In this document: positions 33,735 to 42,722 of the stretch, in pieces | Layout: each line of letters begins with the position of its first letter | Position numbering within the stretch: position 1 is the stretch's first letter | The notes under the pieces: generated by a model | The model's database searches: none | The model's input: only the letters and a program-made list of their open reading frames with translations | What the model was told of the DNA's origin: nothing | Assembly (NCBI GenBank): GCA_964405405.1 | Contig: CAYONT010000005.1 | Location: forward strand, 33,809-97,808 | From: CAMCYM01 sp964405405 | GTDB taxonomy: Bacteria > Bacteroidota > Bacteroidia > Flavobacteriales_D > Sanyastnellaceae | Direction of reading: 5' to 3' | DNA: 64,000 nucleotides | Position numbers and translations under genes: made by a program

Positions 33735-35773
33735 ACTTCCAGCAAAGATTGGATGGCGGAATCCAAGCGCGAGGAGGCCAGGAATTGGGTCTCGAGCCCG
33801 GCGGCAAAAGGAAAGGCAGTGTCCAAGGAACCGCATCGCGCGACCGGTGCGTCAAGTTCCCGCCAACAGGTTTCATGGATCCGCGCACTGATTTCTGCGC
33901 CGATGCCACCGGTGAGCGTGTCCTCATGAAGCACAAGGGCTCTGCTGGTGCGTCGAACGCTTTCAAAAACCATGTTTTCATCCCACGGTAGCAAGGTCCT
34001 GAGGTCGATGATTTCGAGATCCCACTCCGGATGGCGGGCTGCCGCCTCCAAGGCCCATGAAACCCCCAAGCCGTATGTGATGATCGTAGCATCTTTCCCG
34101 ATGCTCACCTTCCTTGCTTGGCCGAAGGGGACCGTGTAGGGGCCTTCGGGGACGGGGCCTGACAGCGAACGATACAGGAACTTGTGTTCAAAGAAAAGGA
34201 CGGGATTCGGGTCCTCGAAGGCCATGCGCAGGAGGCCTTTCGCATCTGCGGGGGTGGAAGGGTAGGCAATCTTCAAGCCCGGGACATGGAAGAACCAAGC
34301 TTCAGTGCTTTGGGAGTGGAATGGTCCCGCGGTAACCCCGCCGCCGGTCGGCATCCGCACCACCACGTCGGCAGTCGCTCCCCAGCGCCAATGGATTTTG
34401 GCCAGATTGTTCACTATCTGGTTGAAGCCACAGGTCACAAAGTCGCTGAACTGCATTTCCACCATGGCCTTCCGGCCTGCGATGGACAAGCCCAAAGCAG
34501 CCCCGACGATGGCTGACTCGCACAACGGGGTATTTCGAATCCGGTCCTTTCCGAATCGGTCGACAAAGCCATCGGTCACCTTGAACACTCCCCCATACTC
34601 CGCAATGTCCTGCCCCATGAGCACCAGCCCCGAATGGGCTTCCAAGGATTCCGCCAGGCCTTCGGAAACCGCGTCAATCAGGCGGAGCTCACGTGCACCT
34701 GCTTGTCCGGCGGCCGTGGATTGGGGGTCAGGGAGGGAGGGCAGGGTGAGGGCGGGTACCGGGGCATACCGGTCTGCCAATTCCTTTTCGATGGATGGGG
34801 TAACCGGGGGCTGGGCAGCGGCCTCGCGCAACCCGGCCTCAATCTCAGCCTTCAATCGGGACCGCAGGGAATCGACGAAGGCATCGTCCCACAACCCCAT
34901 CTGTCTTCCCCATGCTTCGAATCGTTCTACCGGATCCACCTGGCTCCAGTGGTCGATCAGGCCTTCTGGATAGTACTTGGTCCCCGATGCTTCCTCGTGT
35001 CCGCGCATGCGGAACGTTTTGAATTCGATCAAGATGGGCCTCGGATTCTGCCGGATGGAAGCCGCGGCATCTGAGACGGCATGGTATACGGCCAAGACAT
35101 CGTTGCCGTCCACTTGGATGGCGTCTGCGGCTGGGATGCCGTAACCGATGGCCTTGTCGGTAAAATGGGCACAACGGAATTGCTCGGAGGACGGCGTAGA
35201 GAGTCCCCATGCATTGTTCTCGATGCAAAGAATGACCGGCAAATCCCAAACCGCGGCCACATTCACAGCCTCATGGAAATCGCCCTCGCTGGCACCACCA
35301 TCTCCCGTGAAAACCAAGGTAGCCCTTCCGGACTGGTCCAACTTGCTCGCCAAGGCGATGCCGTCGGCGATGCCCAGCTGCGGGCCGAGGTGGGAAATCA
35401 TGCCCACGATCCGGTGCTCCATCGAGCCGAAGTGAAAAGAGCGATCCCGGCCCTGGGTGAAACCGTGGTCCTTCCCTTGGAACTGAGAAAAGAGCCGGCC
35501 ACAAGTGATGCCGCGCGCCGTGAAAACCCCGAGGTTTCGGTGCATGGGGAGGATGAACTCCTCGGGTTCCATGGCGCGAGCAGCACCCACGGAGATGGCC
35601 TCCTGTCCCATGCCGCTGAACCACTTGGAAATCTTGCCCTGCCGGAGCTGGCTGAGCATCTTTTCTTCGATCATACGGGGAAGGAGCAGCGCGGCGAATA
35701 GGTCCCGGATTTGGTCATCGGTCAACGCGCGCCGATCGAAGCGGAGCGGGTTGTGCGGAAAGGTGTCCTGCAT
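33731..35773 (-). CDS. Fused 2-oxoacid dehydrogenase E1 (alpha-beta)
   Basis: A 680-residue thiamin-diphosphate enzyme, the decarboxylase of a branched-chain-type 2-oxoacid dehydrogenase complex. The alpha half contains the ThDP motif from GDGG (157-160) to NN (186-187) and the HRNLGVFTARG loop. After a Pro/Ala linker near residue 360 the beta half begins (RELRLIDAVSEGLAE), with GQDIAEYGGVFKVT, RMPTGGGVTAGPFHSQSTE and the C-terminal LEIIDLRTLLPWD. Fusion of the two chains is usual in Bacteroidota. A perfect TAAATTTG box is seven bases before the ATG. E2 and E3 genes are not in the window. Coupled to the sulfotransferase. Confidence 0.94.
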   Translation of the reverse strand: MQDTFPHNPLRFDRRALTDDQIRDLFAALLLPRMIEEKMLSQLRQGKISKWFSGMGQEAISVGAARAMEPEEFILPMHRNLGVFTARGITCGRLFSQFQGKDHGFTQGRDRSFHFGSMEHRIVGMISHLGPQLGIADGIALASKLDQSGRATLVFTGDGGASEGDFHEAVNVAAVWDLPVILCIENNAWGLSTPSSEQFRCAHFTDKAIGYGIPAADAIQVDGNDVLAVYHAVSDAAASIRQNPRPILIEFKTFRMRGHEEASGTKYYPEGLIDHWSQVDPVERFEAWGRQMGLWDDAFVDSLRSRLKAEIEAGLREAAAQPPVTPSIEKELADRYAPVPALTLPSLPDPQSTAAGQAGARELRLIDAVSEGLAESLEAHSGLVLMGQDIAEYGGVFKVTDGFVDRFGKDRIRNTPLCESAIVGAALGLSIAGRKAMVEMQFSDFVTCGFNQIVNNLAKIHWRWGATADVVVRMPTGGGVTAGPFHSQSTEAWFFHVPGLKIAYPSTPADAKGLLRMAFEDPNPVLFFEHKFLYRSLSGPVPEGPYTVPFGQARKVSIGKDATIITYGLGVSWALEAAARHPEWDLEIIDLRTLLPWDENMVFESVRRTSRALVLHEDTLTGGIGAEISARIHETCWRELDAPVARCGSLDTAFPFAAGLETQFLASSRLDSAIQSLLEV

Positions 35774-35780
35774 GGTAGGC

Positions 35781-35788
35781 CAAATTTA
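35781..35788 (-). promoter_or_regulatory. -7 box of the E1-sulfotransferase operon (TAAATTTG, 7 bases before ATG)
   Basis: Same sequence and spacing as at prfC, including the following GCC. Confidence 0.6.
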
Positions 35789-35836
35789 CATCCCCAGTCC
35801 CCAACCCGAGGCTCCCCGGGGGCGGGGTTGCGCATT

Positions 35837-35844
35837 TATCTTCG
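35837..35844 (+). promoter_or_regulatory. Putative -7 box of the FAD protein gene (TATCTTCG, 4 bases before GTG)
   Basis: TAnnTTCG-N4-start layout; it decides the GTG at 35849 as the start of the FAD protein. Confidence 0.5.
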
Positions 35845-35848
35845 CGGG

Positions 35849-37471
35849 GTGAAACACGAATTCCCTGACCGAAACGAGGTGGTGCTCCGGGTTCCGCCCG
35901 CTTGGTTGCGGGATCGGGAGCAGCTGGCCCGGGCGTTGGCCGATGCCCGAGGGGTGGATGTTGGGGCGTTGGGGGATTGGCGTGTGGTGCGCCGCAGTTG
36001 GGATGCGAGGCGCCGGCCGGTCGTGGCCCAGGTCACCTTGCAGTGGGGGGAGCCGGGGTCCGGGGGAGCCGGGGTCGATTGGGCGAAGCTGGCCCCGGTT
36101 TCTGATGATGCGCCGGAGGTGGTCATTGTGGGCGCCGGGCCCGCAGGGCTGTATGCGGCCCTTCATCTTTGCCGCCAGGGGATGCGTCCCGTGATCATCG
36201 AGCGGGGAGCCCCCGTGCGGGAACGGCGCCGGGACTTGGTGCGGCTCATCCGGGATCACGAGGTGGATCCTGATTCCAATTACTGTTTCGGCGAAGGCGG
36301 TGCAGGCACCTATTCTGACGGGAAGTTGTACACCCGATCCTCCAAGCGGGGCGACCTGCGCGGAGCCCTGCAACTGCTCGTCGACCATGGAGCGGACCCC
36401 GATATTTTGGTCGATGCCCATCCGCACATCGGCACGAACAAGTTGCCCGGCATCATCGAGGCCATGCGCGCTACCTTGATTCGGTGTGGGGCGCGGATTC
36501 ATTTCCGTACGCGGCTGGTGGGTTGGGAGACCCGACCTTGCCCGGAAGATGCCGAGGGCAGGCAGGAAGTTGTGTCGGGCGTTTGGGTGCTGGATTTGGC
36601 CTCGAAAACACGCAAACTGCTTGCGACAGATCGTGTCATTCTCGCTACCGGACACAGTGCGCGCGATGTGTTTCGTGGCTTGCACGACCGCGGTTGGCTG
36701 CTGGAGGCCAAACCCTTCGCCCTCGGTGTGCGAATCGAGCACCCACAGGCCCTCATCGACCGGGAGCAATACCATGGTGAGCCCCGTGGGGATGTGCTTC
36801 CTCCGGCGAGTTACAGCTGGACTTGTCAAGCCCTCGGGCATGGAGTGCACTCGTTTTGTATGTGCCCAGGCGGGATCATTGCACCCTGTGCCACGGCTCC
36901 TGGCGAGGTGGTGACGAACGGATGGTCTCCATCGAAGCGGAACAATCCGTTTGCCAATTCGGGCATTGTGGTGCAGCTCGGGCCGGAAGACTGGGAGCCC
37001 CTGGGGTTCTCGGGTCCGCTGGGCGGTTGTGACTTCCAATCGTCCGTGGAGCAGCGCTGTTTTCAAGCGGCTGGAGGGACCCAACGTGCGCCCGCCCAGC
37101 GGCTGCTCGACTTCTTGGCCCGTCGCCCGAGCCGTGACCTCCCGGTTTGCAGCTATCTCCCCGGTTTGACTTCGGTCTCCCTCTGGGACGTCCTCCCGAC
37201 CTGCGTGGCCGCTCCGCTCGCCGAAGGGCTGCGCACCTTCGGCCGCCGGATGCCGGCCTACCTCCATCCCGACGCGGTCCTCGTGGCCCCGGAAAGCCGC
37301 ACGAGCAGCCCGGTCCGCATTCCCCGTTCCCCCAAGGACCTCCAGCACCCTCAGGTCGCCGGTCTCTTTCCATGCGGCGAAGGCCCGGGCTACGCGGGCG
37401 GCATCTTGTCCGCAGCCATGGATGGTGTTCGGGTCGCCCAAACGCTGGCGTCCCTCGCTGCCGCCCCTTGA
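35849..37471 (+). CDS. FAD-dependent dehydrogenase of the COG2509 type
   Basis: A 540-residue flavoprotein. After an N-terminal domain (about 1-85, RVVRRSWDARRRPVV) comes the Rossmann motif VVIVGAGPAGLYAALHL (G95-x-G97-x-x-G100), then NYCFGEGGAGTYSDGKLYTR, VDAHPHIGTNKLPGI, a CMCPGGIIAP cysteine segment and the FAD-closing CGEGPGYAGGILSAAMDG. This is the family of uncharacterised FAD-dependent dehydrogenases found widely in bacteria; no substrate is established. The frame opens at 35711, but the GTG at 35849, four bases after a TATCTTCG box, gives MKHEFPDRNE and removes residues that overlap the E1 promoter. Confidence 0.88.
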   Translation: MKHEFPDRNEVVLRVPPAWLRDREQLARALADARGVDVGALGDWRVVRRSWDARRRPVVAQVTLQWGEPGSGGAGVDWAKLAPVSDDAPEVVIVGAGPAGLYAALHLCRQGMRPVIIERGAPVRERRRDLVRLIRDHEVDPDSNYCFGEGGAGTYSDGKLYTRSSKRGDLRGALQLLVDHGADPDILVDAHPHIGTNKLPGIIEAMRATLIRCGARIHFRTRLVGWETRPCPEDAEGRQEVVSGVWVLDLASKTRKLLATDRVILATGHSARDVFRGLHDRGWLLEAKPFALGVRIEHPQALIDREQYHGEPRGDVLPPASYSWTCQALGHGVHSFCMCPGGIIAPCATAPGEVVTNGWSPSKRNNPFANSGIVVQLGPEDWEPLGFSGPLGGCDFQSSVEQRCFQAAGGTQRAPAQRLLDFLARRPSRDLPVCSYLPGLTSVSLWDVLPTCVAAPLAEGLRTFGRRMPAYLHPDAVLVAPESRTSSPVRIPRSPKDLQHPQVAGLFPCGEGPGYAGGILSAAMDGVRVAQTLASLAAAP

Positions 37472-37493
37472 CCTGCCCCATTCCCTTGGCCCG

Positions 37494-37526
37494 AAAAAAA
37501 AACGGGCCAGCTTGCGCTGACCCGTT
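37494..37526 (-). terminator. Rho-independent terminator of the outer-membrane/SPOR-like gene
   Basis: On the minus strand, ACGGGTCAGC-GCAA-GCTGGCCCGT (one T-G wobble) followed by nine T. It lies about 50 bases after the stop at 37577. The plus-strand reading also forms the stem but has only a T3 tail, so it would end the FAD-protein transcript weakly. Confidence 0.75.
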
Positions 37527-37576
37527 TGATCCTGTTACGCACCGGGTAAAACCGGACAGGATTCCCCGGGGGGAGA

Positions 37577-37888
37577 TCATTGCGTAAACGTGACGGTGTC
37601 AGTACCGAGCTCTCGTGCTCGAACCAAGGACCGTACGTCGCCCAAGTCGGCCCACTGTCCATCGATGTCCCCCACCACGAAGGCGGAGGGAAATCCGGCC
37701 AAGCGGACCTGCTGCAGGAAAAATCGTGCTTCGGACTCATTCCGATATCGTGAAGATACGAATTCTGTTTTTTCAAACGAATTTTTTTCCTCAAAAAATT
37801 TACCTTCATCTATCCATATTGACAAAACATCTGGTTTTATCACCATGGCGTTTTGTGGGAGTTGGACCCGGAATCCCGGCGTCCCGAG
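37577..37888 (-). CDS. C-terminal fragment of an exported protein with a SPOR-like segment (5' part lost in the gap)
   Basis: 104 codons read from the gap to the stop. The segment VSSRYRNESEARFFLQQVRLAGFPSAFVV resembles, in its parts, the second half of a SPOR (peptidoglycan-binding) repeat, and GFRVQLPQ may be its first strand. Composition is less GC-rich around 37740-37850 than in the neighbourhood. The frame happens to stay open across the 100 N, but because the gap length is arbitrary, continuity with the fragment at 37989 is not demonstrated. Confidence 0.55.
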   Translation of the reverse strand, partial: LGTPGFRVQLPQNAMVIKPDVLSIWIDEGKFFEEKNSFEKTEFVSSRYRNESEARFFLQQVRLAGFPSAFVVGDIDGQWADLGDVRSLVRARELGTDTVTFTQ

Positions 37889-37988
37889 NNNNNNNNNNNN
37901 NNNNNNNNNNNNNNNNNNNNNNNNNNNNNNNNNNNNNNNNNNNNNNNNNNNNNNNNNNNNNNNNNNNNNNNNNNNNNNNNNNNNNNNN
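37889..37988. other. Assembly gap (exactly 100 N)
   Basis: Conventional placeholder for a scaffold join of unknown length. Flanks (left ending cccgag, right beginning gatcgagcc) show no terminal overlap. Confidence 0.98.
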
Positions 37989-38653
37989 GGATCGAGCCGG
38001 GTTTCCAGCCCTGATAGAACCCCCATCCGACCGGTGGCCATCAGGCGCCGGCCCAAAAACAGGTGCGCGCCCACTTCAACAGGCAAGGCCCAAGAGGTGG
38101 TCGCCGGTGTCCGAGACTCGAAGTTGTAATCGGGGGTAACCTCCTGGGCCTCGAAAACAGCCAGGGGAGCATCCTCTGGGCGGTCGTAGGTGAGGCCATT
38201 TGACCAACGGTGAACTTCGGTGCCATCGGCGAGACGCTGTTCTTGGAGGAGGGTTTGGCTTACGCGCGCCCAACCGATCGAAAACCAAGGCTGTAAACGC
38301 CGAGAAGCGTGCTCGGCGGGCTGGAATCGGACCAGCAGGGCATCGGACCGGTGGGCCTGCCGAAGCAATTGGAATTCGGCGGAATTGAGCGCGAGTTCTC
38401 CTGCGCTGCGCTGGAATCCGAGGCCCCAGCGCTTGGCAGGGAAGTAATTGATTTGCAGTGCGGTTTGCCAAGCGCCGGCACTGCCGACCCGGTATCCATC
38501 TTCTCGGTTGTTGGCTCCTGTGAAGCCCGTGGGGCCGGCAAAGCACTCCCATTGCAACCCACCAGGCCGGACTTCACCGGGAAGCACAGGAGTTTGGCCT
38601 GCTGCCCAACCCCAGAGGGTGGTGAGCAGGACGCTGGTCATCCAAAAGCGCAC
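37989..38653 (-). CDS. N-terminal fragment of an exported beta-barrel-like protein (3' part lost in the gap)
   Basis: About 221 codons before the gap. The product begins MRFWMTSVLLTTLWGWAAGQ from a GTG at 38653 (or MTSVLL from ATG 38641), a clear signal peptide. The mature part has strand-like alternation (AWQTALQINYFPAKRWGLGFQ, ALLVRFQPAEHASRRLQPWFSIGW, SWALPVEVGAHLFLGRRL), suggesting an outer-membrane barrel. The frame is open upstream to 38824, but that extension is not protein-like. It may be the front of the gene whose end lies at 37577. Confidence 0.6.
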
Positions 38654-38887
38654 CCAGTGAAGTCCTCGGTGCCGAGAAAGAGGCACAGGGACCTGCGGCA
38701 CAGCCAAGGCTTCGTGCAGGGCCCGGATGCCCGATCCACGGCCGGCGAGTACAGCATGGCCTTCGGTTCCAGATGGGCCCCATGGGGGAGCCGAGGTGAC
38801 AAAGGAGTTTCTGTGAATTCGCATGGCCCTGAGGGTTTCCGATGGCCTGCATACGGCATCGCTCCCCCGGGGGTTTCGTTTTCGGGT

Positions 38888-40066
38888 TCAAGGATGGGAG
38901 AGGGCATGGCCTACAAGGGATTCGCCCAGCGCCGTTCCGATGGCGACGCCCATGCCGCCGAGTCGAACGGCCACATGGATCCCCGGTGCCCATGTGGTGA
39001 GGATGGGTTCCCGGGCTGCCCCGATGCCCAGGGTGCCGTTCCAAGCGTAAGCAGGGGTGGCAGAACGCACGCCAGGCCAAACCCGCCCCGCCCATTCCAG
39101 CAAGCGCGCATCGTGGTCCCGGCTGTCGGGCACCCAATTTCGTCCACCGCCCACGAGCAACCGGTTGCCTATGGCCCGTGCATAGAGGTATCCGCTCTCC
39201 GCATGAAAGGTGCCCTCCGTGGTCCAACCGGGAATCGGATGGGTCACCAGCACGCGGTTGGCGATGGGGGCCACATCGGGAACCTGCAGGCCGGATTCGC
39301 CCAGGAGCTGGCCCGCGAAGGCGTTGTTCGCAACGAGCAGGATCCCTGCTGTGCAGGTGGTTCCCTCCGATGCCGGCGTTCCGGAGCGGTGCGCGTGCCA
39401 GCGGACCCCGGCTGCCCCGGGCTCCACCCAAGCGACCCGGATCCCCCGCACGATCTTGACCCCGGCCGCCCGGGCCTCCCCCTCGAGCGCGGCGGTGAGT
39501 CGGTCCGTCTCCAGCGCTCCTTCCCCCGGGATGGCAATCAACCCTCCGACCCGATCGGCATCCAACCCGAGCCGCCGCGCCACGTCCCGCGGCTCACGCC
39601 ATTCAAAAGCCCGGCCCGAGCCCGTGACAGGGGCAATCCAGTCGTTGAGTTCGTCCAACCGCGCCGCGGTCCACCCGTCCTCCCCTCCGGACCCCGACCC
39701 GGGCCCACCCTCCACCCCCAAAAGCTCGTGGCTCCCGCACCCCACGTACCCCAGCGCCTCGTCCCCGAAACGGTTCCGCAGCATCTCCAACCCCTCGACC
39801 CGCATGCGCACCAGTTCCAGAGCACGTGCATCCCCAAGAACTTCCCGGTCCGCGGCCAACTCCGAAGGGCTCCCAAAGCAGGCGAACCCCGCATTCCGGG
39901 TCGTCCCCCCGCCCGAGAAGGCATCGCTGTCCACCACCAAGACAGATGCCCGGGGCATGGCCCGTTTCCAAGCCGTGGCCGCCGTGAGTCCTACGATGCC
40001 CGCGCCCACCACGACCACATCGTTCGCCTCCAACGTTCCACGGACTTCCCAATAACTAAAATGCAT
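38888..40066 (-). CDS. FAD-dependent oxidoreductase of the D-amino-acid-oxidase (DAO) family
   Basis: A 392-residue flavoprotein. The dinucleotide motif is VVVVGAGIVGLTAATAW (G21-x-G23-x-x-G26), followed by a RNAGFACFGSPSEL loop, an FAD-contacting EGEARAAGVKIV strand and the closing GGMGVAIGTALGESLV. It resembles glycine/sarcosine oxidase-like proteins, but the substrate is unknown. The start at 40066 lies directly after a TAAAAGT sequence; a start nearer the Rossmann strand is possible. It is divergent from the gene at 40101, whose start is 34 bases away. Confidence 0.85.
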   Translation of the reverse strand: MHFSYWEVRGTLEANDVVVVGAGIVGLTAATAWKRAMPRASVLVVDSDAFSGGGTTRNAGFACFGSPSELAADREVLGDARALELVRMRVEGLEMLRNRFGDEALGYVGCGSHELLGVEGGPGSGSGGEDGWTAARLDELNDWIAPVTGSGRAFEWREPRDVARRLGLDADRVGGLIAIPGEGALETDRLTAALEGEARAAGVKIVRGIRVAWVEPGAAGVRWHAHRSGTPASEGTTCTAGILLVANNAFAGQLLGESGLQVPDVAPIANRVLVTHPIPGWTTEGTFHAESGYLYARAIGNRLLVGGGRNWVPDSRDHDARLLEWAGRVWPGVRSATPAYAWNGTLGIGAAREPILTTWAPGIHVAVRLGGMGVAIGTALGESLVGHALSHP

Positions 40067-40072
40067 ACTTTT

Positions 40073-40080
40073 ACGTTCTG
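40073..40080 (+). promoter_or_regulatory. Putative -7 box for the TPR/coiled-coil gene (TACGTTCT)
   Basis: Weak TAnnTTTG match, 20 bases before the ATG at 40101. Confidence 0.3.
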
Positions 40081-40100
40081 TGGAAGGACAACCGCTCACC

Positions 40101-42722
40101 ATGCACCTGCTGCAACAAATATCCATCAATGCCCGGATTTACCGGATGCTGCTCGGTGGTTTCCTGCTCGCTTGGGGCGGGTTGACCTCGTCCCATGCGC
40201 AGGACTTGTTGCGCGTGGGCGGCATGCTGAAGGACGAAAAGACGAACAAGAAACTCCCCGGTGTCGAAGTCATTGTGACGCAAGACGGAAAGCCTTTCGA
40301 CCAGTACCTCATGGACAGTCGGGCGATGTATTCCTTCGAGCTGCCCTTGCGACACGACTACGTTTTTACTTTCGTTTTGCCGGGTTATGGGAGCAAGAAG
40401 ATCCGCATCAACGGGAAAGATGTTCCTCCCGAAGACCACAGAGGAGGATTCACCCTGGACATGGACATGACCCTGTTCGCTTTGGTGGATGGCTTTGACA
40501 CGAGCATTTTGGACACTCCCTATGGCATTGCTGCCTTTGACAGCCAGAAGAACACCGTGGCCTTTGATTACGCCCACACCGAACGCATGAAGAACCGGGT
40601 GCAACAGGAGCTCGTTCGGTTGGAGCAAATGAAGGCCCAACTCGCCCAGATGCGCAAGGATTTCGACGCCCTCATTCTCCGGGGTGACCAAGCCATGGCG
40701 AAATCCCAATGGACACCCGCACTGGATGCTTACAACGCAGCCCTGGCCATCTTCCCGAGTGATGCAGTCGGTTTGGCCAAGCGGGACGATGCCAAGGCGA
40801 GGGCCGATGCCGCTGCTGCCGCTGCTGCTGAAGAAAAACGGTTCCAGGACATGCTCACCCGGGGCAATCAGGCGCTGGCGAAGGATGAATTGTCCGGGGC
40901 GCGGACAGCGTTTCAGGATGCCGCTGCCATGCGTCCCACCGCCCGGGAACCCCAGGATGGGCTCGCACGGGTGGCTGCTCGGGAGGCTGAGATGGGGGCG
41001 AATGCAAAGTACGACGGGGTGGTGGCCAGCGCGGACCGCGCTTTCCGCGAAGGCCAATTCCAACAGGCCCTCAAACTCTACAACGAGGCCGCCGAGCTCA
41101 AGCCGGGGGAACGTTACCCGCGCGATCAAGCTGCGGCGTGTCAGGCGGCCATCCAGGACGCGGCAGCGGCAACTGCGGCTTTGGCGGAACGCGCAGCCCG
41201 CTACGAGGAGTTGATCAAATTGGCGGACAAGAATTTCAAGGCCTCTGCTTTCTCGGATGCGCTGGTGCAGTACCGAGAAGCAGCGGGGCTGCTTCCTGCT
41301 GAGCGCTACCCGCAAGAGCGGATCGCAGCCTGCGAGCAGCGCATCGCCGAAGCGGGTGCACGGGCGGACCGGGAGGCGGCTGCGCAGGCCGCTGCCGCGT
41401 CCGAGGCGGAACGTCGGGCGCAATACGACGCAGCCATCCGAGCGGGCGACGAGGCCTTTGGGGCGCAACGCTGGGACGCGGCCGCTGAGGCCTACCGCCG
41501 CGCACAAGGGGTGCTTCCCGAGGAGCGGTACCCGGGCACCCGTTTGGAGCGGATTGCCAAAGAGCAGGAGCGGCTAGCGGCGGCTGCCGCGGAGCAGGAT
41601 GCGGCCCGGAGTCGAGCGGATGCGGAGGCCCAGCGGGCAGCCGAGGCCGCCGCTGCGGCGCAGGCGGCTGCGGACCGTGTTGCGGCCGAGGCGGCGGACA
41701 AGGAGCGGCGGAGGCTGGAGGCCGAGGCGGCAGAGGAGGCTCGACGCGCCGAGCGCATGGCCGCCGAGGAGGCCGCCCGCAACCGCGCTCGCCAAGTGGC
41801 GGCCTCCCGCCAGGGTGAGGGGCCGGATGAGGCGGAACGCTATTACCAGGAGGCCCTGGAGTCTGAGGAAAGGAGCCGGTTGGTGGGAGTACAGAAACGG
41901 AGGGAGGGGGATTTGGCCTTGCGCAACCAACGGGCAGGGGAGGCGCAGGAACGGGTTCAGGGACGGAGGGAGGACATAGCAGCGCGGTCTACCGAGATGG
42001 ATGCGGTGCAGTTGGGGGGAGAGGCTGCGGCAGGTCGGCGTCAAGCCGATGCTGCAGATCGTTCCGTGCGTGCCCAAGCAAATGACGCGGCTGTGGCGGA
42101 TCGGGCGGCGGGGCGGTTGGTGGCTCAACAAGGGGAGGTCGATCGCCAACACCGGCTGTTGGCTGCCACGGGAGAGGACCATGGACAGGACCATCGCGCA
42201 CGGCGTGAACGTCCGGATCGGGAGGCGCGGATGTTTCGGGAATTGGACGGTGACTGGGACCGCAGTGCCAGGGAGCGACGCGCCATGGCCCGGGAGCAGG
42301 CACGCGCCTACGATGCGGCTTACCGCACCTTGGGGGAAGGGACCGAGGACCGATTGGCGGCCTATTTGGCGGAGGCCGAACGACTGCGTTTGGCCCAAGA
42401 AAATCTAGCAGCTTCCCGGCAACACGAGGCAGCCACCCGCGGATGGGATGAGCTTGGTGCACGCCTGGACTTGGATGCGGGTTCGCCGCCCAGTCCCGAT
42501 GACTTCCGCCTGCAGGAGGAGGATGCAGACGTCCCGCCTGGCATCCAAGAACAATCTTACGACATCCCCAATGGTTTGGTGATTGAACGTACGGTGCGAC
42601 GTGGCAATCAGGTGAAGCGTTTCCGCAAGGTGGTGACGAAGACCGGAGTGTATTACTTCGAAGATGACCGCAGCATCACAGCGGACCGGTGGCAGCGGGA
42701 AACGACAGTGATTCCGGATTGA
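40101..42722 (+). CDS. Large exported TPR and coiled-coil protein with a carboxypeptidase-regulatory/PEGA-like N-terminal domain
   Basis: An 873-residue exported protein. Signal peptide to about residue 33 (SSHAQ). A small beta domain (LRVGGMLKDEKTNKKLPGVEVIV ... FTFVLPGYGSKKIRI) follows. Then at least four TPR-like repeats built on the theme (Y/F)xxxIxxADxAFxxxxFxxALxxYxxAAxLxPxERYPxxRI, separated by Ala-rich helices. About residues 490-590 are a long Ala/Glu/Arg coiled coil, continuing into a charged helical region. The last ~55 residues (DIPNGLVIERTVRRGNQVKRFRK and VYYFEDDRSIT) are a compact conserved-looking C-terminal module. Probably a periplasmic or outer-membrane-associated scaffold. 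Its stop overlaps the TonB-like gene (TGATG). Confidence 0.82.
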   Translation: MHLLQQISINARIYRMLLGGFLLAWGGLTSSHAQDLLRVGGMLKDEKTNKKLPGVEVIVTQDGKPFDQYLMDSRAMYSFELPLRHDYVFTFVLPGYGSKKIRINGKDVPPEDHRGGFTLDMDMTLFALVDGFDTSILDTPYGIAAFDSQKNTVAFDYAHTERMKNRVQQELVRLEQMKAQLAQMRKDFDALILRGDQAMAKSQWTPALDAYNAALAIFPSDAVGLAKRDDAKARADAAAAAAAEEKRFQDMLTRGNQALAKDELSGARTAFQDAAAMRPTAREPQDGLARVAAREAEMGANAKYDGVVASADRAFREGQFQQALKLYNEAAELKPGERYPRDQAAACQAAIQDAAAATAALAERAARYEELIKLADKNFKASAFSDALVQYREAAGLLPAERYPQERIAACEQRIAEAGARADREAAAQAAAASEAERRAQYDAAIRAGDEAFGAQRWDAAAEAYRRAQGVLPEERYPGTRLERIAKEQERLAAAAAEQDAARSRADAEAQRAAEAAAAAQAAADRVAAEAADKERRRLEAEAAEEARRAERMAAEEAARNRARQVAASRQGEGPDEAERYYQEALESEERSRLVGVQKRREGDLALRNQRAGEAQERVQGRREDIAARSTEMDAVQLGGEAAAGRRQADAADRSVRAQANDAAVADRAAGRLVAQQGEVDRQHRLLAATGEDHGQDHRARRERPDREARMFRELDGDWDRSARERRAMAREQARAYDAAYRTLGEGTEDRLAAYLAEAERLRLAQENLAASRQHEAATRGWDELGARLDLDAGSPPSPDDFRLQEEDADVPPGIQEQSYDIPNGLVIERTVRRGNQVKRFRKVVTKTGVYYFEDDRSITADRWQRETTVIPD

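Noticed and set aside
37577..38824. A single continuous minus-strand reading frame across the first N gap
   Set aside because: The gap is a 100-N placeholder, so frame continuity is accidental. I report the two sides as separate fragments.
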